From positions 1-36,053 of IMG/VR virus record IMGVR_UViG_3300017757_000048: a DNA stretch of 36,053 nt. One strand, given 5' to 3'. The stretch is from a virus. Below, one piece after another: positions 24,002 through 31,958 of the stretch. Position 1 is the stretch's first letter; every line of letters starts with the position of its first letter. The notes under the pieces are model-generated. The model was not told where the DNA came from. It worked only from the letters and a program-made list of their open reading frames with translations, and made no database searches. A program made the translations under genes and the position numbers.

Positions 24002-24823
24002 GAGTTTATAGAAACTAAATTAGCAATCGTTCTTCTTGATCTTATAGGCTCAACTCAGTTTGTCCAATCGGTTGGCGCTATGAAGTCAGCTCAATGGCTC
24101 CAATATCATGATAGACTTGCAAGGTCTTTAATCTACCGTTTCAATGGTCGAGAGATAGACCGCTCTGATGGATTCCTCCTGAGCTTTGAGCGACCAATTG
24201 ACGCTGTAAACTTTGCTCTTACTTATCAAGAGACAATCCCACCAAAAACAAAGCTAGGTTGTCGGATTGGGATTCATTGGGGGAAGATAGTTGAAGTTAA
24301 GCAAGCTGAGATCTACACCATGACTGGAGCTAAGTCTGTCGAGCTTGAGGGAGTGGCCAAGAACATCTCAGCTCGGACAATGTCAATCTGTCAAGCCGGT
24401 CAAGTGCTGCTTACTCTTGAAGCCATGAAAGCTATCCAAGGACGAACTAATAGTTTCACACCAAGAGGAACTAGATATGCTTGTGTTGGTGAATACAGAT
24501 TCAAAGGAGTCAAGGAGACTCAAATCATTTATGCCGTTGGTTCAACTATTGAATCTTTGCAACCTCCACCAAGTGGAAGCAAGGTCAAGCGAATCGGTGG
24601 ACCAGGTAAGATCAAGAGCAGAATAAGAGATCGAAAATTGAAAGAATGGATTGTTTGGTTCTTGGTTCGTTATTGCTTGATAATGATCTTTTATATGATC
24701 TCAACTCTTATCCCAATCGTGATCAATCCTTACACTCGGAAGATGAATGAGCTTGATGACTTGTTTCATTGGGTTGATTATATAGTTGACTTCATAGCTA
24801 TGTTTTTAGGAGGTGTATTTTAG
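23999..24823 (+). CDS. Class III nucleotidyl cyclase with C-terminal membrane segments
   Basis: A 274-residue protein. Residues about 8 to 185 form a class III cyclase domain: metal-binding Asp14 (LLDLIGST) and Asp57 (RSDGFLLSF), the RIGIHWGKI strand (89 to 97), and the transition-state Asn122/Arg126 pair (NISAR) followed by GQVLLT. The domain end is YRFKGVKETQIIYAVG. The usual substrate-selecting Lys appears as Ile53 and the Asp as Glu115 by my manual alignment, so the nucleotide specificity is open. Residues about 215 to 245 and 260 to 274 look membrane-embedded. Such an enzyme is unusual in a small phage. Confidence 0.8.
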   Translation: MEFIETKLAIVLLDLIGSTQFVQSVGAMKSAQWLQYHDRLARSLIYRFNGREIDRSDGFLLSFERPIDAVNFALTYQETIPPKTKLGCRIGIHWGKIVEVKQAEIYTMTGAKSVELEGVAKNISARTMSICQAGQVLLTLEAMKAIQGRTNSFTPRGTRYACVGEYRFKGVKETQIIYAVGSTIESLQPPPSGSKVKRIGGPGKIKSRIRDRKLKEWIVWFLVRYCLIMIFYMISTLIPIVINPYTRKMNELDDLFHWVDYIVDFIAMFLGGVF

Positions 24824-25537
24824 ATGCAATATATGGGAGGAAAATCAAGAATAGCTTATAAATTAGTCAATTTTATGAGCTTAGAACGTCTTGAAAATAT
24901 GACTTGGGTAGAGCCTTTTATGGGTTCTGGTAAGGTATTGGAAAAAGTCAAAGACCCTAGAATAGGTTCAGACATAAACAGTGAGTTGATCTCTTTGTTT
25001 AAGATGATACAAGAGGGATACGAACCACCTAAAATTGTAACTGAAAGTTTTTATAATTTAGTCAAAAAAAATCCTCATATTTACCCGGAACATTTAAGAG
25101 GCTTCTTGAGTTTTGCTTGTTCTTTTGGTGGACATCGATGGGATGCATTTGCAAAGAACAAAAGAAATCACAATTTTGCTTTAAGTGGTTTTAGATCATT
25201 AATGAAACAAAAGCCACTTTTAAAAGGTGTCAAGTTATTATCAACAGATTACAAGTCTTTAAAATTAACGGAACGATCTTTGATTTATTGTGATCCACCT
25301 TATAAGAATACTAAAGGTTATGGATTTAAGTTTGATCATGATGACTTCTATCAATGGTGTATAAACAAGAAAAATGATGGTCACTTAGTTTTTATTAGTG
25401 AATATAACGCACCTTTTGATTTAGCATGGTCACAAGAAGTAAGTATTTCTTTTGATGCAAAATCGAACAAGCAAAAAAAGACAGAGAACCTTTATAGAGT
25501 CCATGAAAAATCAAAATTTAAATTAATTACCTATTGA
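24824..25537 (+). CDS. D12-class N6-adenine DNA methyltransferase (Dam-like)
   Basis: A 237-residue enzyme that transfers a methyl group to adenine N6. The S-adenosylmethionine motif is WVEPFMGSGKV (about 28 to 38), preceded by MQYMGGKSRIAYKL at the N-terminus. The catalytic motif is CDPPYKNT with Asp-Pro-Pro-Tyr at 157 to 160. Order and spacing suit the D12/alpha class. Its DNA looks more AT-rich than the flanking genes, which hints at recent acquisition. It begins directly after the cyclase stop. Likely role: protection against restriction or marking of phage DNA. Confidence 0.88.
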   Translation: MQYMGGKSRIAYKLVNFMSLERLENMTWVEPFMGSGKVLEKVKDPRIGSDINSELISLFKMIQEGYEPPKIVTESFYNLVKKNPHIYPEHLRGFLSFACSFGGHRWDAFAKNKRNHNFALSGFRSLMKQKPLLKGVKLLSTDYKSLKLTERSLIYCDPPYKNTKGYGFKFDHDDFYQWCINKKNDGHLVFISEYNAPFDLAWSQEVSISFDAKSNKQKKTENLYRVHEKSKFKLITY

Positions 25538-25550
25538 TTAGAGGTGTCTT

Positions 25551-26018
25551 TTGAACGCTGTTGAAGATAGAGAAGAGGCCAAAGAGTTTTCCAAGGATGT
25601 CAAAGCCCGTCGGGGGTGGTGGTTCTCTGTCATGTTCTTGGTCTTAATAGTTGTCCTGATCTTATTCCTGACTTATGTGAAGATCGTTGACGAAAACCGA
25701 GATGTCTTAGTTGGGATACTTGGCGTGATCACTGGATCAATCTCTTCAATGGTTGCTATTGCGAGCGGTCGTGATCCATCCGAAGTGGAAGAACTGAAAG
25801 ACAAGTTGGCCTCAGCAAATGCAGACAGAGAAGCTTTGATCGCTAGACTTAGAGACGCACAAATACAAATGCAATTGAAGACCGACCAACTCATGGAGCT
25901 TCAAGGAGCTGTCATTGACAAGCTTTCCTTATTCAGTGGACAGAAACCAATCAAGACAAGATCAGTTGATCAAGTGATCCTTGATCCGAATGTTGAGCAG
26001 TGGATTCCTAAAAAGTAG
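25551..26018 (+). CDS. Membrane protein with coiled coil, holin-like candidate
   Basis: A 155-residue protein starting at TTG 25551 after GAGGTG. Two hydrophobic stretches (about residues 23 to 44, and 52 to 71, DVLVGILGVITGSISSMVAI) are followed by a coiled coil (about 75 to 120). The second segment resembles, from memory, hydrophobic parts of some phage holins. It is the last gene before a strong terminator. Whether it is a lysis protein or a partner of the membrane-tailed cyclase cannot be decided from sequence. Confidence 0.5.
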   Translation: MNAVEDREEAKEFSKDVKARRGWWFSVMFLVLIVVLILFLTYVKIVDENRDVLVGILGVITGSISSMVAIASGRDPSEVEELKDKLASANADREALIARLRDAQIQMQLKTDQLMELQGAVIDKLSLFSGQKPIKTRSVDQVILDPNVEQWIPKK

Positions 26019-26092
26019 TTGAAGTTTTAAACTCATCAATTTATAAGAACTTGGCAGGTTGAACAAACTGCAATCTTGGCAAAGATAGGAAT

Positions 26093-26125
26093 AAAGGTCA
26101 CGTACTAAGGCGGTGACCTTTTTTT
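26093..26125 (+). terminator. Rho-independent terminator ending the accessory island
   Basis: AAAGGTCAC (26093 to 26101) and GTGACC (26113 to 26118) with following Ts form a nine-bp stem around an 11-base loop. The stem runs directly into seven Ts. It separates the island genes from the head module. Confidence 0.88.
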
Positions 26126-26152
26126 CTATGTAGAGAAAACACTTGATTTTAT

Positions 26153-26188
26153 ACTGAACAAGCTTTTATTGATAAATAGATGTTCAGT
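26153..26188. promoter_or_regulatory. Inverted-repeat operator upstream of the portal gene
   Basis: ACTGAACA (26153 to 26160) and TGTTCAGT (26181 to 26188) form a perfect inverted repeat with centres 28 bp apart. TATACT at 26150 to 26155, a possible -10 box, overlaps the first arm. This would place a regulated promoter ahead of the head genes. No matching -35 is clear. Confidence 0.45.
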
Positions 26189-26229
26189 GTTTATATTGTT
26201 TGTAAGCACCAAAAAACCAAGGGGCGCTG

Positions 26230-27648
26230 ATGAGCAAAGAAAAAACAAATGAACGCTCTATAAAGCATATGAGAGCTCTTACACCACGCTTTGTGACTAA
26301 AGGCATAACAGGCACACAGTTAAGCGGTGGAGTTATAACGGGAAAAGAGCAAAACTCTCAACTCACTGGACTTAATTGGGTACAAGAAGCAGAAGAGATG
26401 GTAAGGACGGATCCAATCGTGAGACGCTCTTGGCATATGCTCCGACAAACTCTATTGAGTGCGACTTGGCGCTTTGAGCCAGGAATCGAGAATGATCCTG
26501 TAGCTGATGAGCTAGCTCGATTCGCCAATGAGTGTTATGGCTTCGATGGTTTCGCTGGTCAGATGACAGTCTCTTGGGAAGATCAACTTGCTTATTTATT
26601 CGAGTTCGTCCCATTGGGGTATCGGTACGCTGAAGAGATCTATCGAGTTGGACCGGATAGTCAAGGTCGAGTCAGAGTATGGCTTGATCATTATGCTGAC
26701 AGAGAACCAAGCGCTCACAATCGTTGGCTATCAAGAGACAGTCAAAATCTTGATGGAGTGCTTCAAAATACAGTTGGAACTACTTATGTTCCTGAACCTA
26801 TACCTGCCAACAAGCTTTTATTGTTGACGCTGAATAAAACAGGTTCAAACTTTGAGGGCGTTGGGATGTTGCGCCCTGTTTGGTGGTGGTGGCGAACTAA
26901 ACAACGAGTATCAAACTTAATGTGTGTGGGTCTTGATCGTTGGGCTGTGCCGACTCCAAAAGTTAAGGTTGATCGGTCACAAGCCGAAGCTCTTGGCCTC
27001 AGTGATGGCGACATTGACGCAATGATTGAAGACGCTGAAGCGCAAGCCCAAAGTTTTATCAGTGCTGAACAATCTTATCTTGTAGAGAATGGTGCTGTCA
27101 GTTTTGAAACCTATGCTGCTACACCTAATCTTTATGCAAGTGGACCAATCGAAATCATTGCAAAGTGTGATTCTCAAATCTCTTCAGCGTTCTTAACTCA
27201 GTTCGCAGACTTGGGCAATACTGAAACTGGAGCAAGATCAGTCGGTGAGATTCATCTATCTGTCTTCAGAAGATCAGCAATCAATCTTTGTGATCTTGTA
27301 GCTAGTCAAGTCAGTGGAGTTGATAGGCGAGGCGGTGGAACTATCGGACGTTTAATCCGTTGGAACTATGGTCTTGTTGATCCTTCCAAACTTCCAAAGC
27401 TTACTCATACAGGTCTTGATACTGATGACTTAGCGGAATCGCTCGGCATGTTACCTGGTCTTGTTCAGTCGGGTCTACTCACTCCGGACGATGAACTTGA
27501 AAGAGCAATCAGAGAACGTCTTGGAGCAGGTGACTTGCCTGAAGATGCTCAACGCTCGGCACTTGAGAGAACAAGCTCAGTTAAAGGCGGTGGTGCCATG
27601 GCAGCACTCACAGAGCAATTGATCAAGCGGAGGCGAAAGAATGGCTAA
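26230..27648 (+). CDS. Portal protein
   Basis: A 472-residue protein forming the head vertex through which DNA passes. The pattern VRTDPIVRRSWHMLRQTLLSATWRF near residues 57 to 80, the helical LRPVWWWWRTKQRVSNLMCVGLDRWAVPTPKV segment and the later SQISSAFLTQFADLGNTETGARSVGEI fit the portal families related to Mu gp29 (DUF935 type). AAGGGG precedes the ATG. It opens the head module and overlaps the protease gene by eight bases. Confidence 0.85.
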   Translation: MSKEKTNERSIKHMRALTPRFVTKGITGTQLSGGVITGKEQNSQLTGLNWVQEAEEMVRTDPIVRRSWHMLRQTLLSATWRFEPGIENDPVADELARFANECYGFDGFAGQMTVSWEDQLAYLFEFVPLGYRYAEEIYRVGPDSQGRVRVWLDHYADREPSAHNRWLSRDSQNLDGVLQNTVGTTYVPEPIPANKLLLLTLNKTGSNFEGVGMLRPVWWWWRTKQRVSNLMCVGLDRWAVPTPKVKVDRSQAEALGLSDGDIDAMIEDAEAQAQSFISAEQSYLVENGAVSFETYAATPNLYASGPIEIIAKCDSQISSAFLTQFADLGNTETGARSVGEIHLSVFRRSAINLCDLVASQVSGVDRRGGGTIGRLIRWNYGLVDPSKLPKLTHTGLDTDDLAESLGMLPGLVQSGLLTPDDELERAIRERLGAGDLPEDAQRSALERTSSVKGGGAMAALTEQLIKRRRKNG

Positions 27649-29629
27649 GAAGAGAACACAAGCTCAGACTCCTGCGCCAAAAAAAGATCAAAAAACAGGT
27701 AGCTCCAAGAATCCCAAAGGTAGCGCAAGCGGTGCAAGAGGTGGAATCAAGATAAGTGACCAAGCAGTCAAGAGTCTTGAGAACATGAGAGACAAGCACA
27801 ATGATCGCTATAATGCCAAATCTAAAAAAGTAGATATGGGTACACTTAAAGCGGTCTTCCGAAGAGGTGCCGGAGCTTTTTCTGTGAGCCATCGACCAGG
27901 CATGAACAGAACTCAGTGGGGTCTTGCTCGTGTCAAAGCTTTCCTTAAGTTGGTCGGAACAGGTGAAAGAAAGAAAGCATACAACACTGATCTTGATCTA
28001 CTTCCCAAAGGCCATCCACAGAGAACCGAGAAAGAAAAGAAAGCTGAAACCTTAGCTCCTAAGAAGTATTCACATATTGACTTCACTCCACCAAAAGGAG
28101 CGCAAGAGTCAGCCAAGCGAGCTTTAGAAGTTCGTGCTGATAAGCCACCAAGTCAGCGGGGTATGACACCAGTAGGAATCGCAAGAGCAAGAGACTTAGC
28201 CAATGGCCAAACTCTTTCTCCCGATACAGTGAGAAGAATGTTGGCATACTTCACAAGACATGAAGTGGACAAGCAAGGTTCCACGTGGAACGAACAAGGT
28301 AAGGGTTGGCAAGCTTGGCATGGTTGGGGCGGTGATCCTGGCTTTGCCTTTGCTCGGAAAGTAGTCAAACAAATGAATACAGCAGACGAAAAAAGTACAG
28401 CACTCCGAGCTTATGGAGAAGCTGTTCAAATCAGTTTTAATGAACCATCATATGACATCCCCGATGGTCTAACCATTGGCCGACCATTCAAGACTTTAGC
28501 TCTTGGCCAAGTCTCATCTCGTATGAGTGGCGATGCCGTTGGCAAAGAGATCAATCAAGATCTACTTCAAGAGATGGTCAGAGTCTTTAATGATCGCAAG
28601 TCTAACGACCCTGTAATCATAGACTGGCAACATGCCACTTCACCATTTCAGGGCGGAACTCCTGCTCCTCCCGAAAGTGGAAACGCTCTTGGCTTGATAG
28701 TAGAACTCGACCTTAGAGAAGATGGACTCTATGCAACTCCTGCTTATAATGAACGAGGATTAGAAGTAGTCAAGAACGCCGGTGGTGTTCTTTGGTCTAG
28801 TCCTGAGTTCTTGAATGGAGAAGTTTACTCAAGAGATGGCGGTGCCAAAATTGGAAACGCTCAACTCTTAGCAATCACACTTACACCACGACCTGCTCAA
28901 TCACACGACAAGATTGAAAGGGTGACACTAAACGAAAGGACAGCTTTTATGGATAACATCGAAAGCATGTCTGTTGAAGAACTCCGCCAAATGCTTGTCG
29001 CAAAAGACGAGATGGTGAAAGAGCTTGAGCAGAAAATGAAAGATCTCATGGCTGAGTCTGAAGCTTCAATGAATAAAGAAGAAGAAGACAAAGACAAAGA
29101 GGAAATGGCTGAAAAGAAAGAGGATGAGGACAAAGACAACAAGCTTGCTCATACTCCAGACCATGACGAGAAAGAAGAGAAGAAAGACTATAAGATGAGC
29201 GAGCAAATCGAACTCGGTGAGTCTACTCTTCTTAATGAAGTTCAAGCACTTCGTGAGAACAACGCTAAATTAAATGATCGTATTGAAGCCATTGAAGCTG
29301 AGAAACGTGAAGTTGAGAAGCGTGAAGCAATCAACACTCTTTTAAATGAGGGTAAGATCACACCATCTGAAGCAGTTGTCGCCGGCAAAGCTTTTGAGCT
29401 TCGTGAGCTTCAAGGCGAGTTTTGGCAAATGTTCTCTGAGCGACCATCAAACAGTGCAATCCCACTCGTTGAGGTTGGTCATGGCGCAAGCGGTGAAGAG
29501 ATCTCACGAGCAACTCTTGACGCTAAGATTCGTGAAACTGCTAATGAGAAAAGCATGAGCTATTCCGAAGCATTAAATTACATTCAACAAAATCAAACTG
29601 ATTTCTACACTAAAGCTATGGAGGCTTAA
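27641..29629 (+). CDS. Head maturation protease fused to scaffold
   Basis: A 662-residue protein in three parts. Residues about 1 to 250 are basic with a segment GMTPVGIARARDLANG / LSPDTVRRMLAYFTRHEVDK / AWHGWGGDPGFAFARKV seen, from memory, in other phage head proteins. Residues about 270 to 430 resemble the Mu I-type prohead protease (VIIDWQHATSPF, GNALGLIVELDLREDGLYATPAYNERG, LLAITLTPRPAQ). Residues 437 to 662 are a charged coiled-coil scaffold (Lys/Glu/Asp-rich). Protease plus scaffold in one frame, followed by decoration and capsid genes, matches the Mu I/Z and lambda C/Nu3 plan. Confidence 0.75.
   Translation: MAKKRTQAQTPAPKKDQKTGSSKNPKGSASGARGGIKISDQAVKSLENMRDKHNDRYNAKSKKVDMGTLKAVFRRGAGAFSVSHRPGMNRTQWGLARVKAFLKLVGTGERKKAYNTDLDLLPKGHPQRTEKEKKAETLAPKKYSHIDFTPPKGAQESAKRALEVRADKPPSQRGMTPVGIARARDLANGQTLSPDTVRRMLAYFTRHEVDKQGSTWNEQGKGWQAWHGWGGDPGFAFARKVVKQMNTADEKSTALRAYGEAVQISFNEPSYDIPDGLTIGRPFKTLALGQVSSRMSGDAVGKEINQDLLQEMVRVFNDRKSNDPVIIDWQHATSPFQGGTPAPPESGNALGLIVELDLREDGLYATPAYNERGLEVVKNAGGVLWSSPEFLNGEVYSRDGGAKIGNAQLLAITLTPRPAQSHDKIERVTLNERTAFMDNIESMSVEELRQMLVAKDEMVKELEQKMKDLMAESEASMNKEEEDKDKEEMAEKKEDEDKDNKLAHTPDHDEKEEKKDYKMSEQIELGESTLLNEVQALRENNAKLNDRIEAIEAEKREVEKREAINTLLNEGKITPSEAVVAGKAFELRELQGEFWQMFSERPSNSAIPLVEVGHGASGEEISRATLDAKIRETANEKSMSYSEALNYIQQNQTDFYTKAMEA
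28949..29629 (+). CDS. Possible nested scaffold protein from an internal start
   Basis: An in-frame ATG at 28949 (MDNIESMSVEELRQM) follows AAAGGA by eight bases, exactly where the protease domain ends and the coiled-coil domain begins. The product would be 226 residues. Nested scaffolds of this kind are known for lambda Nu3 and Mu Z. Inference only; expression is not shown by sequence. Confidence 0.5.
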   Translation: MDNIESMSVEELRQMLVAKDEMVKELEQKMKDLMAESEASMNKEEEDKDKEEMAEKKEDEDKDNKLAHTPDHDEKEEKKDYKMSEQIELGESTLLNEVQALRENNAKLNDRIEAIEAEKREVEKREAINTLLNEGKITPSEAVVAGKAFELRELQGEFWQMFSERPSNSAIPLVEVGHGASGEEISRATLDAKIRETANEKSMSYSEALNYIQQNQTDFYTKAMEA

Positions 29630-29631
29630 TC

Positions 29632-30027
29632 ATGGCTAACACAGATAATATTATTACCCTTGTGGCTGCCGAAGCCATCACCGAGTTCGCTCTTGTGTCT
29701 GTTGACGGTGCAGGTAAAGCAACTATCACTGACGCTGCTACTGAAGACAATTGCATTGGTGTTGCTCAACGTGCTTGCTCAACTGGAGACGTTGTTGAAG
29801 TTGTTGCTTTTGGCATGACTAGAGCAATTGCAGGCGGAACTATCGCACCGGCTACAATGAATCTTTTGATGGCTACAACAGCGGGCAAGCTCATTGCCTT
29901 TGATGGAGCAACTAGCAAATACGCAGTCGCTCGCATGATTCCAAACATCAATCAAGTTGGCGCTTCAAGTGGCGATCAAATCAAGGTCGTTTTCACTGGC
30001 CCTAGCAACCTAACTCAAATTAGCTAA
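29632..30027 (+). CDS. Head decoration protein (DUF2190-like)
   Basis: A 131-residue small, Ala/Thr/Gly-rich protein starting two bases after the protease stop. The pattern AAEAITEFALVSVDGAGKATITDA, IGVAQRACSTGDVVEVVAFGMTRAIAGG resembles the DUF2190 family of phage capsid-stabilising proteins, which bind the outer shell like lambda gpD. Position directly before the major capsid gene is the usual one. Confidence 0.75.
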   Translation: MANTDNIITLVAAEAITEFALVSVDGAGKATITDAATEDNCIGVAQRACSTGDVVEVVAFGMTRAIAGGTIAPATMNLLMATTAGKLIAFDGATSKYAVARMIPNINQVGASSGDQIKVVFTGPSNLTQIS

Positions 30028-30038
30028 GGAGATAACTC

Positions 30039-31040
30039 ATGGCTTCAAGTTATAGTAATATACATCCAGTAGATCAAATCTTAACAAGTCTTGTTAATGA
30101 AGCGATTCCATCAGATAACCAATTGATCGCTGACAAGGTTCTTGAGACTGTCAAGATTCCTGAGCGTTCAGGTACTCTTCTTTTAGAGGAGACTAGAAAC
30201 TTCATGGGTGCAGGTGCAGGTCTTGACCTTGAGCGAGCTCCAGGTTCTAGTCGTGCAACCATTGGTGGTTTCGATCGTTCAAGCCAAACTTATAAAGCTT
30301 TGATCTATGGCGCTTCTGACTCTATCGCTATGGAAGACATTTTCGACAGCCAATACCCTGGCAGTGAAGAAGCTCGACTCGCTAAAAAAGTAAGCCGAGT
30401 AATTAAGCTTGCTCGTGAGAAACGTTGCGCTGATCTTCTTTTTGGCACTGGCAACTTCAACAATGGTGATTGTGGAGTGACTTTTGGTGAGAAGTTTAAC
30501 GCTGCAGGAGCAACTCCACTGACTCACTTGCACACTCTAAAAGATACAGTGTTTGCAAATGCTCACGGTATCAATCCGGATAGTCTTGTGTTTGGTCGTG
30601 GATTATTCCGACAGCTTGCAAAGAATCCTGAAGTTCGTGGATATGTTGGAAGCTCAACAGCAGGTATTGCAAGCGGAAATCTTATCTTGAATGATGAAGC
30701 TGTAATCTCTGTTCTTCGTGACGTTCTTGGTATCCCTAACATTTATGTTGGTCAAGCACTCCAAGATACTGCAGTTCCAGGAGCGACTTCAAGCGAGTCA
30801 GCAATTTGGACTGATGATGTTCTCTTCATGGGTATCTTACGAGGCTCGGACGCTATTGTACAAAAGAGCGGAAACGTCAAGGGGATGCCAGTTGGCGCTC
30901 TAAACTTGAGCTTCAATAGTGTTGTAGCCGGTCAATATGACTCATTAGACAAGACTCGACGCTATGTTTACGCTGAAGAAGTTGGCAAGTTCCATGCTGT
31001 TGACTCAACTCTTGGCTTCATCTTGACTGACTGTCTATAA
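30039..31040 (+). CDS. Major capsid protein
   Basis: A 333-residue protein. Size, position after decoration protein and sequence style (VLETVKIPERSGTLLLEETRNF, an acidic REKRCADLLFGTGNFNNGD helix, PDSLVFGRGLFRQLAKNPEVRGY, then VLGIPNIYVGQA) suit an HK97-fold major capsid of the Mu/lambda gpE-like kind. AAGGAG precedes the ATG. No obvious protease cleavage site could be assigned. Confidence 0.85.
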   Translation: MASSYSNIHPVDQILTSLVNEAIPSDNQLIADKVLETVKIPERSGTLLLEETRNFMGAGAGLDLERAPGSSRATIGGFDRSSQTYKALIYGASDSIAMEDIFDSQYPGSEEARLAKKVSRVIKLAREKRCADLLFGTGNFNNGDCGVTFGEKFNAAGATPLTHLHTLKDTVFANAHGINPDSLVFGRGLFRQLAKNPEVRGYVGSSTAGIASGNLILNDEAVISVLRDVLGIPNIYVGQALQDTAVPGATSSESAIWTDDVLFMGILRGSDAIVQKSGNVKGMPVGALNLSFNSVVAGQYDSLDKTRRYVYAEEVGKFHAVDSTLGFILTDCL

Positions 31041-31043
31041 GCC

Positions 31044-31958
31044 ATGACTTGCACTTGTGGCCATGAACACACTCTCTTAGCTGAGAGAGAAGACGCTGAC
31101 AAATTAGCTGTTGAAGATATGACGAAACAAGCTAAAAGTCAGAGTGGTGCGATGGCCACATTAACAAGAGCAAGAGTCAAACAGCTCAAAGCTGAGATTT
31201 CAGCTGAGCAAACTTTCGCCTCCACTCTTCGGAAAGCGAGAGCACAACTATTAGAGACAGTGGAGACAGCTATCACAGCTAGTAATCCATTGACTCTTTT
31301 AAATCTAAATGATGAACAGCTTCTTGAGTTCATCCTACAAGGTGGCCTTGGACTCGCACTTGATGAGTTTATTGAACAACAAGAAGCAATTAAAGAAGCT
31401 GCTGAACAAGCTATCAAAGCAATTCAACCCAACTTTGGGTTTGACTCGATAGCTCCACAGCTTGACACTATACAATCAACAACAGCTCAAGCTGTATTTG
31501 ATGAAGTGATTCTACCTACTTTTAAAACTAGCATTAATCAATCGTTAAGAGATCTCTTAGTTGATATCCCTCCCAACATTGTAATGAGTAACTTAGAAGC
31601 AAGTCTTAAGCGTTCTGAGGGTACACAGTTAACAAAAGTAAAAACAATGATCTCTCAATATGGTCGAAGTGTGACAGCGGTGGCCGCAGAGGCCGCAGGA
31701 CTTGACCACTATTTATATACAGGTCCAAAGGATGGAATCACTCGATCATTCTGTAGAGTATTGATAAATCTTGTTGTTAATGACAAACAAATGAGAAAGC
31801 TTAATAATGGACAAGGATTAAGCGTGATCACTTCCGGTGGTGGCTATAACTGTCGACATAGTTGGAGTCCAGTTACTGAGGGATTTGTCGAAGCTGCTAA
31901 TCTGACCAAGGCTAAACAAGCCGATATAAACAAAGCAAACAGGAGCGCCAAAAGATGA
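31044..31958 (+). CDS. Mu F-like minor head / head morphogenesis protein
   Basis: A 304-residue protein. The N-terminus has a CTCGHEH cluster that could bind a metal. The middle is helical. The C-terminal segment YTGPKDGITRSFCRVL ... GGGYNCRHSWSPV (about 228 to 282) matches the pattern of the Mu gpF-type head morphogenesis domain, where paired Cys/His residues end a compact domain. Position after the capsid gene rather than next to the portal is slightly unusual. It overlaps the next gene by ATGA. Confidence 0.65.
   Translation: MTCTCGHEHTLLAEREDADKLAVEDMTKQAKSQSGAMATLTRARVKQLKAEISAEQTFASTLRKARAQLLETVETAITASNPLTLLNLNDEQLLEFILQGGLGLALDEFIEQQEAIKEAAEQAIKAIQPNFGFDSIAPQLDTIQSTTAQAVFDEVILPTFKTSINQSLRDLLVDIPPNIVMSNLEASLKRSEGTQLTKVKTMISQYGRSVTAVAAEAAGLDHYLYTGPKDGITRSFCRVLINLVVNDKQMRKLNNGQGLSVITSGGGYNCRHSWSPVTEGFVEAANLTKAKQADINKANRSAKR

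Noticed and set aside
28897-29142. Minus-strand frame with a Ser/Leu-rich product
   Set aside because: It is the complement of the Lys/Glu/Asp-rich scaffold coding sequence, which gives long Ser/Leu/Phe frames by composition.
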